Assembly (NCBI GenBank): GCA_003385635.1
Contig: QQUY01000001.1
Location: forward strand, 186,001-250,000
Source: Acidobacteriota bacterium
Lineage (GTDB): Bacteria > Acidobacteriota > Blastocatellia > Pyrinomonadales > Pyrinomonadaceae
DNA length: 64,000 nt
Direction of reading: 5' to 3'
This document shows positions 15,881-25,536 of the stretch, piece by piece. Numbering within the stretch: the first letter of the stretch is position 1; each line of letters starts with the position of its first letter. The notes below the pieces were generated by a model. It did no database searches. It had not been told where the DNA came from and saw only the letters and a list, made by a program, of their open reading frames with translations. The position numbers and the translations under genes are program-made.

Positions 15881-16849
15881 ATGAGCCGCTTCTCGACATT
15901 TACGGCTTTCGCCAAGTACTCGCTGTTCGTACTCGGTTACAACATCGTGGTGATCCTGTGGGGTGTATTCCTTCGTGCTTCCAAGTCAGGAGACGGCTGC
16001 GGCCAGCATTGGCTGACCTGCCATGGCGAGGTGATCCCTTCAGCCCCCGAACTCAAGACCGTGATCGAGTTTTCTCACAGGATAACGAGCGGGCTCGCAT
16101 TCCTGTTCGTTCTTGCGCTGGTGATCTGGGCATTCCGGGCATTCGAGAAAGGTTCGTCAGTCAGAAAGACCGCCGTCGTTTCGTTCATCTTCATCATCTC
16201 GGAGGCGCTCCTCGGCGCGGGGCTCGTGCTCACAGGGAATACAGCCGAGACACTCACCCAGGCTCGTCCGTTCTGGATGGCAGGCCATTTGATAAATACG
16301 TTCGTGCTTGTTGCGTTCCTGACCCTCACTTCCTGGTTTGCGACGGGAGGTGAAAAGCTCAGAATCGGTGAAAATCGAAGGCTTGGCTGGTTCCTCTTGG
16401 CCGGAGCGGTCGGGATATTCGCGATAGGAATAACCGGATCGATCGCAGCGCTGAGCAATATGCTCTTTCCGTCTGAGTCGCTGGCTTCGGGAATAGCTGA
16501 GGACTTCTCGCAGTCTTCACATATCATCGTGCGCTTGCGCGTGCTTCACCCGATATCCTCAGTGGTGATCGGAGTTTTCCTCTTTGTTCTCGCGGGCTGG
16601 ATAAAGAAAGAGGCTGATGACTCAGCCAGTGCAGGATTCTGGTCCGGCGTGGTCAGCCTGCTTGTGCTTGTGCAATTCCTGTTCGGGGGGTTGACGCTTC
16701 TGACGGGAGCGCCGATCCTTATGCAGCTTGGCCATCTTTTGCTGGCCGACGCATTGTGGATCTCGTACGTGCTGCTCGCAGCTTCCGCACTTTCCACAGC
16801 CCCGGCTCTTGTCGAAGGATCGTCAACGGCCGGCGCGGCCGCTTCGTAA
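15881..16849 (+). CDS. ctaA: Heme A synthase (COX15/CtaA)
   Basis: A membrane enzyme of 322 aa that oxidises heme O to heme A for aa3-type cytochrome oxidase. It has about eight hydrophobic helices and four conserved heme-ligand histidines in EFSHRITSG, AGHLINTF, RVLHPISS and QLGHLLLAD. The N-terminal RASKSGDGCGQHWLTCHG carries the usual cysteine pair. ATG 15881 is preferred because AAGGTG lies at the right distance; an in-frame GTG at 15869 is possible. No oxidase subunits are nearby. The 3' end overlaps the convergent FecR gene by 27 bases. Confidence 0.93.
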   Translation: MSRFSTFTAFAKYSLFVLGYNIVVILWGVFLRASKSGDGCGQHWLTCHGEVIPSAPELKTVIEFSHRITSGLAFLFVLALVIWAFRAFEKGSSVRKTAVVSFIFIISEALLGAGLVLTGNTAETLTQARPFWMAGHLINTFVLVAFLTLTSWFATGGEKLRIGENRRLGWFLLAGAVGIFAIGITGSIAALSNMLFPSESLASGIAEDFSQSSHIIVRLRVLHPISSVVIGVFLFVLAGWIKKEADDSASAGFWSGVVSLLVLVQFLFGGLTLLTGAPILMQLGHLLLADALWISYVLLAASALSTAPALVEGSSTAGAAAS

Positions 16850-18055
16850 GGATAGGTTGTACTGCCCTTTGTTTCCCTTGTCGTCCGAAAGGGACACTCC
16901 CACCGACGAGCTGGAAGTCGTTATCCGGAGGATGAACGACCCGTCGAACTTCGCAAATGTCTCACGTCCCAGAATCCGAACTGTCACACCGGGATCTGTT
17001 CTTCCGCTGATCTGATACAGCCGGCCGCCGAGGTGCTCCACCTGCCAGTCGCCAGCTTCGATCCTGGAGGTCGCCCTTTGTTTATACAACGTCAGGCGGA
17101 ACGGCTCGCTCCACTCGCTCTGCTGGCCGGATGTCGAAGCAGCTCTGACTCTCCAGAAATAAGTGTCGGCAACAAGGCCTGCGATCCCGAATCTTGATTC
17201 GCGAATGCCATCCTCGTCTTCGACGATCTTGTCGTTTACGAAGAAAGGAGAAAGCGCGAGCTGGAACTGGTAAGAAATATTGCCTTCTCCCGAAGACCGC
17301 TTCCACGCGAAGGTCACACTTGTGCTGTTTCCCCTCATAGGGATCTGTGCTGATGACGGCGGATCATCAGGTGACGGAGGACGGAGAAGTTTTTCTGTCG
17401 ATGCTACCTGACCGTTGTTAAGGCTTGCATACTCGTCCTGTTTGATCGTGGTCTTGACTCCGGAAGAGTCGCTGACGATGTTTCCGCGCGTAACCCTTAT
17501 CTCGCCTCGGTCAGTCTGCCGGTTGAGATTGAAGCTCGCTTCCGACTGGGCAAGGACACGGTTCTCAGATTCTTTCACTTCCACGATGTTATTCGTGCTG
17601 TCCGGCTGGTCTTCCGTGCGGACGCGGATCTGTCCGTCGTCCAGTTTCACCCTGACGCTTTTTCCGCCGAACAGAGACGAGCTGTCGCGGATGACGACCG
17701 TACTGTTTGGCCGTATAGAAAGCGTCGAGCCATCTATCATCAGAATCTGGCATCGCCCGTCAGACTGCGTCTGGATCGTGTCGCCGGCCTGGACGGTAAC
17801 ACCGTTTGAGGCGCGTTCGGTCTTTCGTGTAGAAACCCGGATGATTCGTACATCGCCCTGGTAAGAGAGAATTCGTGCCGAATCCCTGGGCGTGTTGGCG
17901 TTATCGATAGGTGCAGCAAGATAGTCGCTGTTCCAGAGCCACATGCCGCCACCGATGGTCCCTGATACAAGAATCAGCAACGCGATCGCCTTGTAGACGG
18001 TCGCCTTCCGGATGTTGAACCATTCCAGGTAGAATTTTCGGTATTGGCCTTCCAT
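16823..18055 (-). CDS. FecR-domain membrane protein
   Basis: A 410-aa protein with one N-terminal membrane segment (about 17-40, VYKAIALLILVSGTIGGGMWLW). A FecR-type domain follows, with VTVQAGDTIQTQSDGRCQILMIDGSTLSIRPNS and LDDGQIRVRT. The C-terminal half contains a fibronectin-like block (TSVTFAWKRSSGEGNISYQFQ...YFWRVRAAS). FecR domains in such architectures are extracytoplasmic. No TonB receptor or sigma factor is adjacent, so a signalling role is doubtful. It converges with ctaA. Confidence 0.8.
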   Translation of the reverse strand: MEGQYRKFYLEWFNIRKATVYKAIALLILVSGTIGGGMWLWNSDYLAAPIDNANTPRDSARILSYQGDVRIIRVSTRKTERASNGVTVQAGDTIQTQSDGRCQILMIDGSTLSIRPNSTVVIRDSSSLFGGKSVRVKLDDGQIRVRTEDQPDSTNNIVEVKESENRVLAQSEASFNLNRQTDRGEIRVTRGNIVSDSSGVKTTIKQDEYASLNNGQVASTEKLLRPPSPDDPPSSAQIPMRGNSTSVTFAWKRSSGEGNISYQFQLALSPFFVNDKIVEDEDGIRESRFGIAGLVADTYFWRVRAASTSGQQSEWSEPFRLTLYKQRATSRIEAGDWQVEHLGGRLYQISGRTDPGVTVRILGRETFAKFDGSFILRITTSSSSVGVSLSDDKGNKGQYNLSLRSGRAGR

Positions 18056-18106
18056 TTTTGATACCGACAGAACTGCTGCGGATCATCTGGACCAGTGCAT
18101 CTCCCC

Positions 18107-19186
18107 CTATTCCGTTTCCTCTGCCGGCCGGCTGCCCGCATCGGCTCCTTTTTTGTCGTGGCGGACGGGAAAGATCAGAGAGAGAATGATCGACAAAAAG
18201 ATCGTACCGGTGACGACGCTCAACGAAATATTGATGATCTCCTGCTTGTATGCACCCTCAAGATAGTTGTGGACAAGGGCCGCAAAGCCTGAGTGTGATC
18301 CGTCACCGATGAACTGAATACTAGTTTCCGCAGCGAGCGGAAGCAGCATCTTCACACCAATGAAAGTGAGCACGAATGCGAGCCCATACTTCAGAAAATG
18401 GAAACGGTCCGCCATATCCGCCAAAAGGAAGAAAAACGTCCTGAGACCGAGTATGGCAAAGATGTTAGAGGTGTAAACAATGAAACGGTCGGTGGTTATG
18501 CCAAAAATGGCCGGGATCGAATCGACCGCGAAGATCACGTCGGAAAGTTCCACGACGATGAGTACGAGGAGGAGCAGTGTCCCCACCCGTTTGCCATCCT
18601 CGATTATAACAAATTTGCTGCCGACGTATTCCTTTTTGATCCGTATATACCGCGTTACAAGCGCAACAAGGCGACTTTCTTCCGGATTGAAACCCTCCTC
18701 GTCATCCGAGAACATCTTGATACCTGTATAGATCAGGAAGGCGCCAAAGACATAAAGGATCCAGTGGAACCGCTCGACGAGCTCGGCGCCCGCGAAGATC
18801 ATGACCATACGCATGATCAGCGCGCCCATGATCCCCCAAAAGAGAACACGGTGCTGAAACTCCTTCGGGACGGCGAAATAGCTGAAAATAAGGAGGAAGA
18901 CGAACAGATTGTCTATCGAGAGGGACAGTTCGATAAGGTAGCCTGTAAAGAACTCTTTTGCCTTGAAAGCACCTACTTCAGCGCCGGCTATGTCCGAAAC
19001 GACGTAGTAAACGAAGACATTGAAGCCCAGTGCCAGCGAGACCCAGACGATGGCCCACGTAAACGTTTCTCTTCGGGAAGGCACGTGCGCCTTTCTGTTG
19101 ACGATGCCGATGTCCACAAAGAGTGCGACCAGCACGGTCACGAAGAAAACCGTCCAAACCCATAATGGGAATTCGAATCCGTTCAT
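18107..19186 (-). CDS. TerC-family integral membrane protein
   Basis: A 359-aa protein with about nine hydrophobic helices. Signature blocks are FVDIGIVNRKAH, ELSLSIDNLFVFLLIF and VIFAVDSIPAIFGITTDRFIVYTSN. TerC proteins are linked to tellurite resistance and to metal (manganese/calcium) handling during secretion. ATG 19186 (MNGFEFPLWVW) matches the family's N-terminus; the frame extends to 19231. The C-terminus ends in a charged tail. No other ter genes are present, and no yybP-ykoY-like leader was recognised in the 186 bases upstream. Confidence 0.9.
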   Translation of the reverse strand: MNGFEFPLWVWTVFFVTVLVALFVDIGIVNRKAHVPSRRETFTWAIVWVSLALGFNVFVYYVVSDIAGAEVGAFKAKEFFTGYLIELSLSIDNLFVFLLIFSYFAVPKEFQHRVLFWGIMGALIMRMVMIFAGAELVERFHWILYVFGAFLIYTGIKMFSDDEEGFNPEESRLVALVTRYIRIKKEYVGSKFVIIEDGKRVGTLLLLVLIVVELSDVIFAVDSIPAIFGITTDRFIVYTSNIFAILGLRTFFFLLADMADRFHFLKYGLAFVLTFIGVKMLLPLAAETSIQFIGDGSHSGFAALVHNYLEGAYKQEIINISLSVVTGTIFLSIILSLIFPVRHDKKGADAGSRPAEETE

Positions 19187-19372
19187 ACAGGTAATAAAGA
19201 TACATTCAAAGAGCCGCAATTGGAAAAGCACACCGTCAAATTTTGAGGGTGTCCAGACAAAGGCTGTGGGACCGTTCAGTTTTTACTTTTGAGACACCCG
19301 TTGGTAGAATTGCGGTTTGTCCCGATCAGTATAAGAGGCTTCTAAAAGGCCTCGATATCAGGAAGTTTACAG

Positions 19373-21415
19373 ATGCTAAAGTTCTTCAAACGAATGGAGC
19401 GGACGAGGAACGTGATCCTCGTCGTTTTCGCTGTTCTTCTCGTGGTCAGCCTCATCGTCTTCGGAGCTCTCCAGCCCGGAGGCCCTGAGAATCTGCTCGT
19501 CAGTACGGATGTAGTCGCGAAAGTGGGCGGTGAGTCGATAACACTCGGCGAACTCGCCACGCAGCAGCAGAATTTTCAACAGCGCCGCCAGAACCTTCCA
19601 TCCAGCATCCTTCTGGACGGTCTCATCCGGCAGAGAATGATCAAGAATGAGGCGGCCAGGCTTGGATTGACCGCTTCGGATGCCGAGGTAGCAGAGGCTA
19701 TCCGTGAGATCTTTCGTCCCGAGGATGGAGAAGAATTCGATCAGGGCCAGTATGAGCAGATCGCACTCCGGCAGGCCGGATCTGTTGCGGCTTACGAAGA
19801 GACTATAAGGGACGAGATCAGTGCCGGAAAAGTGCGCGCTTTTGTTACTTCCGGCGTTAGAGTCTCCGAGGCTGAAGTTCTTGAAGACTTTCGACGAAGG
19901 AATACGAAGTTCGATCTTTCGTACGTAGCGATCAGCACGGGACAGATCGCCGAGACCATCAAGCCGACCGACGAAGAGCTGACCAAGTACTTCGAAGAGA
20001 ACAAGAAGGATTACTACATCAGTCTTCCCCAGAAGAAGATCCGCTACATTTACCTTGAGACGTCCAAGGTCGGGCAGACGCTCAATCTGACGGATGAGAT
20101 CCTTAAGGCGGAGTATGACAAGCTTCCCGAAGAAAGACGTCAGAAGGGAGTGAATGTACAGGAGATCGTGCTTCGTGTCTCCAAGCCCGACTTTGACGCG
20201 GCTCAGCTTGAGAAGGCGAACCAGATAGTACAGAACTTCAGGAAGGGCGAGGGTCCCGTGTCGCAGGAGCAGTTCGCTGAAATAGCGCAAGGTCAGTCGG
20301 AGAGGCCTTCTACAGCAAGGAACGGTGGCCGGGTTGATGGATTGGTGAGGCTGAACCCGAATAACCCGGATGATCCCTATCAACGAGTCCTTACGATTAA
20401 CGAAGGGGAGATCACCGAGCCGATCAAGTTCGGAAGCGACTATTTCATCTTGAGACGTGGAAAGGCGGAACCGAAGTCCTTTGAAGAAATGAAGAAGGAG
20501 CTCGAGGTCGGTCTTCGTAACAGAAGGGCGTACGCCGCCAACTCTGAGCTGGCTCAGAAGGTTGCCGCGCGGTTGAAGGAAGTAAAGGACGCGCAGAAGG
20601 TCGCTGCTGAGTTTGCCCAGCAGGCGAACATGTCCGTGTCCGATATGGTGCGCGAAACCGATTACGTGAAACCGGGCGACGAGGTCGCGGGCTTTGGCGT
20701 TTCGCAGGATTTTGAACAGGGCATCGCTCCGCTCGAAGAGAACGGCGCGGTTGGCGAACGGATTCCAGTACCTGGAGGCTTTGCGATACCGATCCTGTTA
20801 GACAAGAAGGATCCCCGCGACGCTACTTTCGAAGAGGTTCGGCAAAGAGTTACCGAAGCTTACAAGGTGGGCGAAGCACGGAACCGGATCGAACAGATCG
20901 CGAAAGACATAGCTTCAGGCGCCCAGAATGCATCCGGGCTCTCAGGAGCAGCTTCGTCAAAGAACCTCGAGGCAGGAGAGGCAAAAGACTTCATTCTTGG
21001 CTCGCCGCTGGGTGAAGGACCAACAGCATCGACATCGCAGGCGCTCGAAGAAGCGATCTACGATGCGAAGGCCGGTGACGTCACGAACGCGATTCAGGTT
21101 GGTGACAACTGGTACGTAGTTGGCGTTAATGGAAGAGAAGAAGCCAGCACAGAAGAGTTCAATGCCCAAAGAGACTCGCTGGTTGAACAAATGCTGATGC
21201 AAAAGAGAGGACAGGTCTTTGCGGATTATATCGCCGCGGTCCGTCAGCGAATGGAGCAGAACGGCGAGATCGTGATCTACAAGGACGTTCTTGCTAGGCT
21301 CGATGCTCAGACCCAGGAAAATCAGCAACCGCAGTTCCCCGGCGGCATTCCTATACCGCCGATGCCGCAACAGCAGGGAGCGCCCGTTCCTCCTCCTCCT
21401 TCTGGAGACGAATAG
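19373..21415 (+). CDS. PpiD/SurA-like membrane-anchored peptidyl-prolyl isomerase
   Basis: A periplasm-facing folding helper of 680 aa anchored by one membrane helix (about 14-34, NVILVVFAVLLVVSLIVFGAL). The SurA-like N-terminal chaperone domain follows (GGESITLGELATQQQNFQQ, then LDGLIRQRMIKNEAARLGLTAS). A parvulin domain lies around 255-370 (EEQFAEIAQGQSERPSTARNGG). The C-terminus is a long helical region ending in Pro-rich PPMPQQQGAPVPPPPSG. AGGAAG precedes the ATG. It is a single-gene unit with a strong terminator. Confidence 0.92.
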   Translation: MLKFFKRMERTRNVILVVFAVLLVVSLIVFGALQPGGPENLLVSTDVVAKVGGESITLGELATQQQNFQQRRQNLPSSILLDGLIRQRMIKNEAARLGLTASDAEVAEAIREIFRPEDGEEFDQGQYEQIALRQAGSVAAYEETIRDEISAGKVRAFVTSGVRVSEAEVLEDFRRRNTKFDLSYVAISTGQIAETIKPTDEELTKYFEENKKDYYISLPQKKIRYIYLETSKVGQTLNLTDEILKAEYDKLPEERRQKGVNVQEIVLRVSKPDFDAAQLEKANQIVQNFRKGEGPVSQEQFAEIAQGQSERPSTARNGGRVDGLVRLNPNNPDDPYQRVLTINEGEITEPIKFGSDYFILRRGKAEPKSFEEMKKELEVGLRNRRAYAANSELAQKVAARLKEVKDAQKVAAEFAQQANMSVSDMVRETDYVKPGDEVAGFGVSQDFEQGIAPLEENGAVGERIPVPGGFAIPILLDKKDPRDATFEEVRQRVTEAYKVGEARNRIEQIAKDIASGAQNASGLSGAASSKNLEAGEAKDFILGSPLGEGPTASTSQALEEAIYDAKAGDVTNAIQVGDNWYVVGVNGREEASTEEFNAQRDSLVEQMLMQKRGQVFADYIAAVRQRMEQNGEIVIYKDVLARLDAQTQENQQPQFPGGIPIPPMPQQQGAPVPPPPSGDE

Positions 21416-21455
21416 TCGGACGCGTTCGGAGTTTGAAGTTCCAGGATCCACCTCA

Positions 21456-21483
21456 AGAGCAGCGCAGTGCGTTGCTCTTTTTT
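21456..21483 (+). terminator. Rho-independent terminator of the ppiD-like gene
   Basis: Stem AGAGCAGCGC with GCGTTGCTCT (one mismatch), a 3-base loop, then TTTTTTG. It begins 41 bases past the stop codon. Confidence 0.9.
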
Positions 21484-21484
21484 G

Positions 21485-21775
21485 TTTAGCCCGCCCATTC
21501 ATGGGTGGGACACGGATCGCTTAGTTCACCCCCTAGTTTGTTTAGCTCACCCGTTCATGGGTGGGACACGATTCGTTTAATTCACCCCCTAGTTCGTTTA
21601 GCCCGCCCATTCATGGGTGGGACCGACCCGTAAACGGGTCGGCTAAACAGTAAACAGGTTGGCTAGACGCATATCAATGGCTAATCAACTCGCTTCATTC
21701 TCCGACCCGTAAACCCTTGTTTGCTCAGCCCGCCCAATCATGGATGGGACCGACCCGTAAACGGGCCGGCCAAAC
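21485..21775. repeat. Palindromic repeat cluster (TTTAGCCCGCCCATTCATGG type)
   Basis: Four copies of TTTAGCCCGCC-CATTCATGGGTGGGAC at about 21485, 21541, 21597 and 21721. The first three are spaced by 56-57 bases. Two copies of CCGACCCGTAAACGGGTCGG, a near-perfect palindrome, are at about 21623 and 21749, with a partial copy between. The cluster fills the gap between two convergent genes and contains no gene. Confidence 0.9.
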
Positions 21776-21800
21776 ATCATCTTTTCAAAGGCGCGTAGTT

Positions 21801-23414
21801 CTATCGGCCACTCTCTTTCCTGAGATGGCTGTGCCTGATGCCGTACACGAAGTAGATCAGCACCCCAAGCGCCATCCACCCGAGAAGCCTTAACCAGGTG
21901 TCCCAGGGAAGGAATGTCATAAGCGCAAAACTGCAGATAGCAGAAAGTGGCGCGACGATCCATACGAGGGGAACACTGAAGCCGCGTTTCAGATCTGGGT
22001 TGTTGACGCGAAGAACGATCACGCCCGCGGCGACTACGACGAACGCGAACAATGTTCCGATACTGACAAGTTCGCCGAGCAGCCCGATCGGGAAGAACGC
22101 CGCTATCAGCGAAACGATACCGCCGGTAACTAGCGTCGTTACATATGGTGTTTGGAACTTGGGATGGATCTTCGCCGCCCACTCAGGCAGAAGTCCGTCC
22201 TTTGCCATCGAGTAGAACACGCGCGGCTGGCCCATCAGCATCACGACCATCGTCGAACTTAATCCAAGCACGGCGCCGATCTTTATGATCATCGGGAACG
22301 AAGCGAAGATCGTGCCGAAAGGAGTTCCCGAAGCAAGGTTGCGTGCCGCGTCGATGGCGACCGCGATCGGGGCCGGAACGTTCAGAGCAGTGTAAGGAAC
22401 AAGACCTGCCATTACGAAGGCCACCAGCACATACAGGAATGTACAGATCAGAAGTGAGCCGATTATGCCGCGGGGCATGTTCTTCTGCGGTTCGATAGTC
22501 TCCTGCGCGGCGGTCGATACGGCGTCGAAGCCTATGTAGGCGAAGAAGATGATCGCCGCACCGGCAAGCACTCCCGTGAACCCGAATTCGCCGAACGTTC
22601 CAGTATTGGCGGGAATGAATGGCGAGAAGTTGTCCATGCTTACGTAACCGATTCCGGCGACGATGAACAGTACGACTACCGACGTCTTGATCAAAACGAT
22701 GACCGTGTTGAAGGTTGCCGATTCCTTGATGCCTTTGACCAGAAGAAGCGTGATCGCGGCTACGATCAGAAACGCGGGCAGATTGAATACAGCCGTTTCC
22801 GTCTGCAAAGAAGCGACCGTCCCGCCGACCTGCTCGATTCCCTTCGTCAAAGGTGCGCTTACCTGGTTCCAGCCTTCTGCTGCGCTGAGCAGGTTTCCGT
22901 CGACGCGGATACCTGTCAGCTTGTCCGCAAGATCCGGTGGAACGTTTATGAATTCAGTGCCGGGCGCCGCGCTGAGGCTTATCGGGAACTGGATGCCGAG
23001 ATCGGAAAGAAAACTGACGACGTAGCCCGACCAGCCGACCGCGACCGTAGCTGCGCCGAAGGCATATTCAAGGATCAGGTCCCAGCCGATTATCCAGGCG
23101 ACGAATTCACCAAGCGTCGCATAACCGTAAGTGTAGGCCGATCCGGCGATTGGCACGGATGAAGCGAATTCGGAATAGCACAATGCTGCGAAAAGTGCGA
23201 CTACGCCTGCGATGACCATCGAAATGACCACTGCAGGACCCGCGTGCTTTGCCGCTGCCTGGCCTGTGAGCACGAAGATGCCGGTTCCGATGATAGCGCC
23301 TACTCCTAGGGCGATCAGGCTCCAGGCGCCGAGCGCTCGTTTCAGGGTGTGCTTACCCTCCTCCTCGGCTTCAGCGATGATCTTGTCGATGGGCTTTGTT
23401 CGAAAAAGTGACAT
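21801..23414 (-). CDS. APC-family amino acid permease
   Basis: A secondary transporter of 537 aa with about 12-14 hydrophobic helices, resembling cationic amino acid transporters. The N-terminal [27 protein letters not shown] is the helix 1 signature, and [28 protein letters not shown] is the helix 6 region. There is an unusually long loop of about 75 residues after the third helix. ATG 23414 has GGAGG five bases upstream, so the in-frame GTG at 23426 is less likely. The substrate is not decidable from sequence. It lies downstream of the alanine symporter but behind a strong terminator. Confidence 0.92.
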   Translation of the reverse strand: MSLFRTKPIDKIIAEAEEEGKHTLKRALGAWSLIALGVGAIIGTGIFVLTGQAAAKHAGPAVVISMVIAGVVALFAALCYSEFASSVPIAGSAYTYGYATLGEFVAWIIGWDLILEYAFGAATVAVGWSGYVVSFLSDLGIQFPISLSAAPGTEFINVPPDLADKLTGIRVDGNLLSAAEGWNQVSAPLTKGIEQVGGTVASLQTETAVFNLPAFLIVAAITLLLVKGIKESATFNTVIVLIKTSVVVLFIVAGIGYVSMDNFSPFIPANTGTFGEFGFTGVLAGAAIIFFAYIGFDAVSTAAQETIEPQKNMPRGIIGSLLICTFLYVLVAFVMAGLVPYTALNVPAPIAVAIDAARNLASGTPFGTIFASFPMIIKIGAVLGLSSTMVVMLMGQPRVFYSMAKDGLLPEWAAKIHPKFQTPYVTTLVTGGIVSLIAAFFPIGLLGELVSIGTLFAFVVVAAGVIVLRVNNPDLKRGFSVPLVWIVAPLSAICSFALMTFLPWDTWLRLLGWMALGVLIYFVYGIRHSHLRKESGR

Positions 23415-23559
23415 TCTTTCCTCCACAGGGAATCTGCTTAAGATCTTAATGCCGTCGCGCGTACTTCGATCTGCAAAAGCGAAGGACGCGAATTGCTGAG
23501 GGCTTCACGGGGATCTTGAAAAACAGCACATAATAAACCATTTATCGGTACAAGAAACA

Positions 23560-23601
23560 AAAATCCCGGGAAGTTTTTCGTCTTGCGACACTTCCCGGGA
23601 A
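23560..23601 (-). terminator. Rho-independent terminator of the alanine symporter gene
   Basis: A perfect 11-bp inverted repeat, TCCCGGGAAGT and ACTTCCCGGGA, with a 15-base loop. On the minus strand it is followed by TTTTTG. It lies 20 bases past the symporter stop codon. Confidence 0.93.
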
Positions 23602-23621
23602 TTCTTTTAGCTGTGTGGCAG

Positions 23622-25262
23622 CTACGCGCCCTTGATGGCTGCCAAATACTTGGTCAGCTCGTCCTTGACCTTCGGGAACAGGAAGAGCAGGCCGACCATG
23701 TTCGGGAAGACCAGCGCAAGGATCATCGCGTCCGAGAACTTGATGACCGCATCGAGTTGAGCAGCCGCTCCGATAACAACAAAGAGCAGGAAAAGCACTT
23801 TGAAGGTTATGTCGGCGGCATTGCTCCTTCCGAACAGATACTTCCACGACTGCAATCCGTAGTAAGACCACGAGATCATGGTCGAGAACGCGAACAGAAG
23901 GATAGCGATCGTCAGTATGTACCTGAAGCCCGGAAGCACGTCATCGAAAGCCCTCGAAGTAAGGTCGACTCCTCCGACCGTTTCTCCGGCGATCTGAACT
24001 CCCTGCAGATTCTGTGCGCTGTAGACGAACAGTTCTTCAGAGTTGAACATTATGATCACGAGAGCGGTCATCGTGCAGATCACGACAGTGTCGATGAACG
24101 GCTCGAGAAGCGCCACGATGCCCTCACTTGCCGGATACTTCGTGTTAACCGCTGAGTGAGCGATGGCTGCCGAACCGGCACCCGCTTCGTTCGAGAAGGC
24201 CGCACGCCTGAATCCCTGGATGATCACGCCCGCGATACCGCCGAGTCCTGCCTCCGGGGTAAACGCACCGTTGATGATCAGCATGAACGCCTGCGGTATG
24301 AAGCTGAAGTGCGAGAAGATGATAATGAGCGCGGCTACGACATATAGTACTGCCATGAAGGGGACGACCTTCTCCGTAACCTTCGCGATGCGCTTGATTC
24401 CGCCGATGATGACAAGTCCTACGAACACAGCGAGGATGATGCCGATGATCGTTTTTACGGCGCCGCCCTGGAGGCCCATCATCGAAGTCAGCTGTGCTGT
24501 TGCCTGGTTCGCCTGGAAGGCATTTCCGCCGCCGAGCGATCCGCCTACACAGAATAAAGCGAAGATGATCGCGAGTACTTTGCCAACCGGGGCAAGTCCC
24601 TTTTCTGCAAGTCCCTTTGAAAGGTAGTACATTGGCCCGCCGTAGACCGTTCCGTCTGGCTCAAGATCGCGGTACTTAACGCCCAGCGTACATTCGACGA
24701 ACTTCGAGGACATTCCGAGTAATCCCGCAATGATCATCCAGAAGGTCGCTCCGGGACCGCCTACGGCGATCGCCACCGCGACTCCCGCGATATTTCCAAG
24801 TCCTACAGTTCCTGAGACAGCAGTTGCCAGTGCCTGGAAGTGGTTAACTTCTCCGGCTACGCCTTCCTGCCTTATAGTGTCAGGAATGTCACCTTCGACC
24901 GTCGGTACGCTCTCAGTGGTGATCGGGTCGCCTCCCTGCTCGATCTCGTCGTATTTACCGCGAACGACTCGCAAGGCAAGCGGAAATCCCCTGATGTTGA
25001 TGAAACCGAAGTAAAGTGTGAAGAACGTAGCACCGAACACTAGCAGGATGAGTACGATCGGGATGTCAAAACCCATTATCGGGATCGGATAAAGGATCAG
25101 CCACTCCCATGTGGAAGCGATCGGATCAAATGCATCGTTGATCCTTTCATCAAGTCCCTTCTCCGCCGTGGTCTGAGCCGCTTCAGCCGCAAACGAGGCT
25201 ATCGGGAGCAGGAGCGCAAACAGACCTGTCCAAAAATACTTCAGTACTTTATGATTCGTCAT
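23622..25262 (-). CDS. AGCS-family sodium:alanine (glycine) symporter
   Basis: A sodium-driven amino acid symporter of 546 aa. A signal-like N-terminus (LFALLLPIASFAAEA) and a short lead of about 30 residues precede the family core. Core blocks are ALATAVSGTVGLGNIAGVAVAI, GGPGATFWMIIAGLLGM and FRRAAFSNEAGAGSAAIAHSA. It is expressed from a recognisable promoter about 145 bases upstream, with a structured leader between. It is divergent from the PLP decarboxylase gene. Confidence 0.94.
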   Translation of the reverse strand: MTNHKVLKYFWTGLFALLLPIASFAAEAAQTTAEKGLDERINDAFDPIASTWEWLILYPIPIMGFDIPIVLILLVFGATFFTLYFGFINIRGFPLALRVVRGKYDEIEQGGDPITTESVPTVEGDIPDTIRQEGVAGEVNHFQALATAVSGTVGLGNIAGVAVAIAVGGPGATFWMIIAGLLGMSSKFVECTLGVKYRDLEPDGTVYGGPMYYLSKGLAEKGLAPVGKVLAIIFALFCVGGSLGGGNAFQANQATAQLTSMMGLQGGAVKTIIGIILAVFVGLVIIGGIKRIAKVTEKVVPFMAVLYVVAALIIIFSHFSFIPQAFMLIINGAFTPEAGLGGIAGVIIQGFRRAAFSNEAGAGSAAIAHSAVNTKYPASEGIVALLEPFIDTVVICTMTALVIIMFNSEELFVYSAQNLQGVQIAGETVGGVDLTSRAFDDVLPGFRYILTIAILLFAFSTMISWSYYGLQSWKYLFGRSNAADITFKVLFLLFVVIGAAAQLDAVIKFSDAMILALVFPNMVGLLFLFPKVKDELTKYLAAIKGA

Positions 25263-25321
25263 AGGTTTTCAGACCATCCTCGAAGGCAATCTAGTTCGTT
25301 TTCGGAAGTTGTAAGGTGATG

Positions 25322-25401
25322 TCCGGGAGAGCAGTGCCTGGAAAGCGGAAAGATCTGGCACCTAGCCGGGGTGACTTTACCCGGAATTTACACTTACATT
25401 G
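25322..25401 (-). ncRNA. Candidate structured leader (riboswitch-like) of the alanine symporter
   Basis: Within the predicted 5' leader, TCCGGG (25322-25327) can pair with CCCGGA (25380-25385) to close a domain holding the GTGCC/GGCAC hairpin (25334-25338 with 25357-25361). The same CCCGG can instead pair with CCGGG at 25366-25370 as a local hairpin. The two pairings exclude each other, as in regulatory RNAs. It does not match the glycine riboswitch or any class I know. Confidence 0.4.
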
Positions 25402-25407
25402 AAAGGG

Positions 25408-25435
25408 ATTATACCCATTTAGCAGGTCTTGTCGA
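25408..25435 (-). promoter_or_regulatory. Promoter of the alanine symporter gene
   Basis: On the minus strand TCGACA (25430-25435), a 16-base spacer and a perfect TATAAT (25408-25413). The predicted transcript start, near 25401, leaves a leader of about 140 bases. Confidence 0.7.
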
Positions 25436-25536
25436 GTATTTCGCTGATAAAATCGGGACTTAGACATATTTGATAGGAAACTGTGTAGACTCCGAAATAA
25501 CGGAATTTAGCCCGATTTCATTTCTAGATCGATCCA

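Noticed and set aside
18398..19165. 255-codon frame antisense to terC
   Set aside because: A shadow of the TerC gene: highly charged, with no hydrophobic or domain pattern of its own.
19376..20383. 335-codon frame antisense to the PpiD-like gene
   Set aside because: Lies wholly inside a well-supported gene on the other strand; it reflects codon bias and has no domain.
21685..22182. 165-codon minus-strand frame overlapping the amino acid permease
   Set aside because: Out of frame with the clear permease and extending into a repeat cluster.
25320..25402. Glycine riboswitch before the alanine symporter
   Set aside because: The conserved core of the glycine aptamer is absent; I therefore listed only an unclassified candidate leader.
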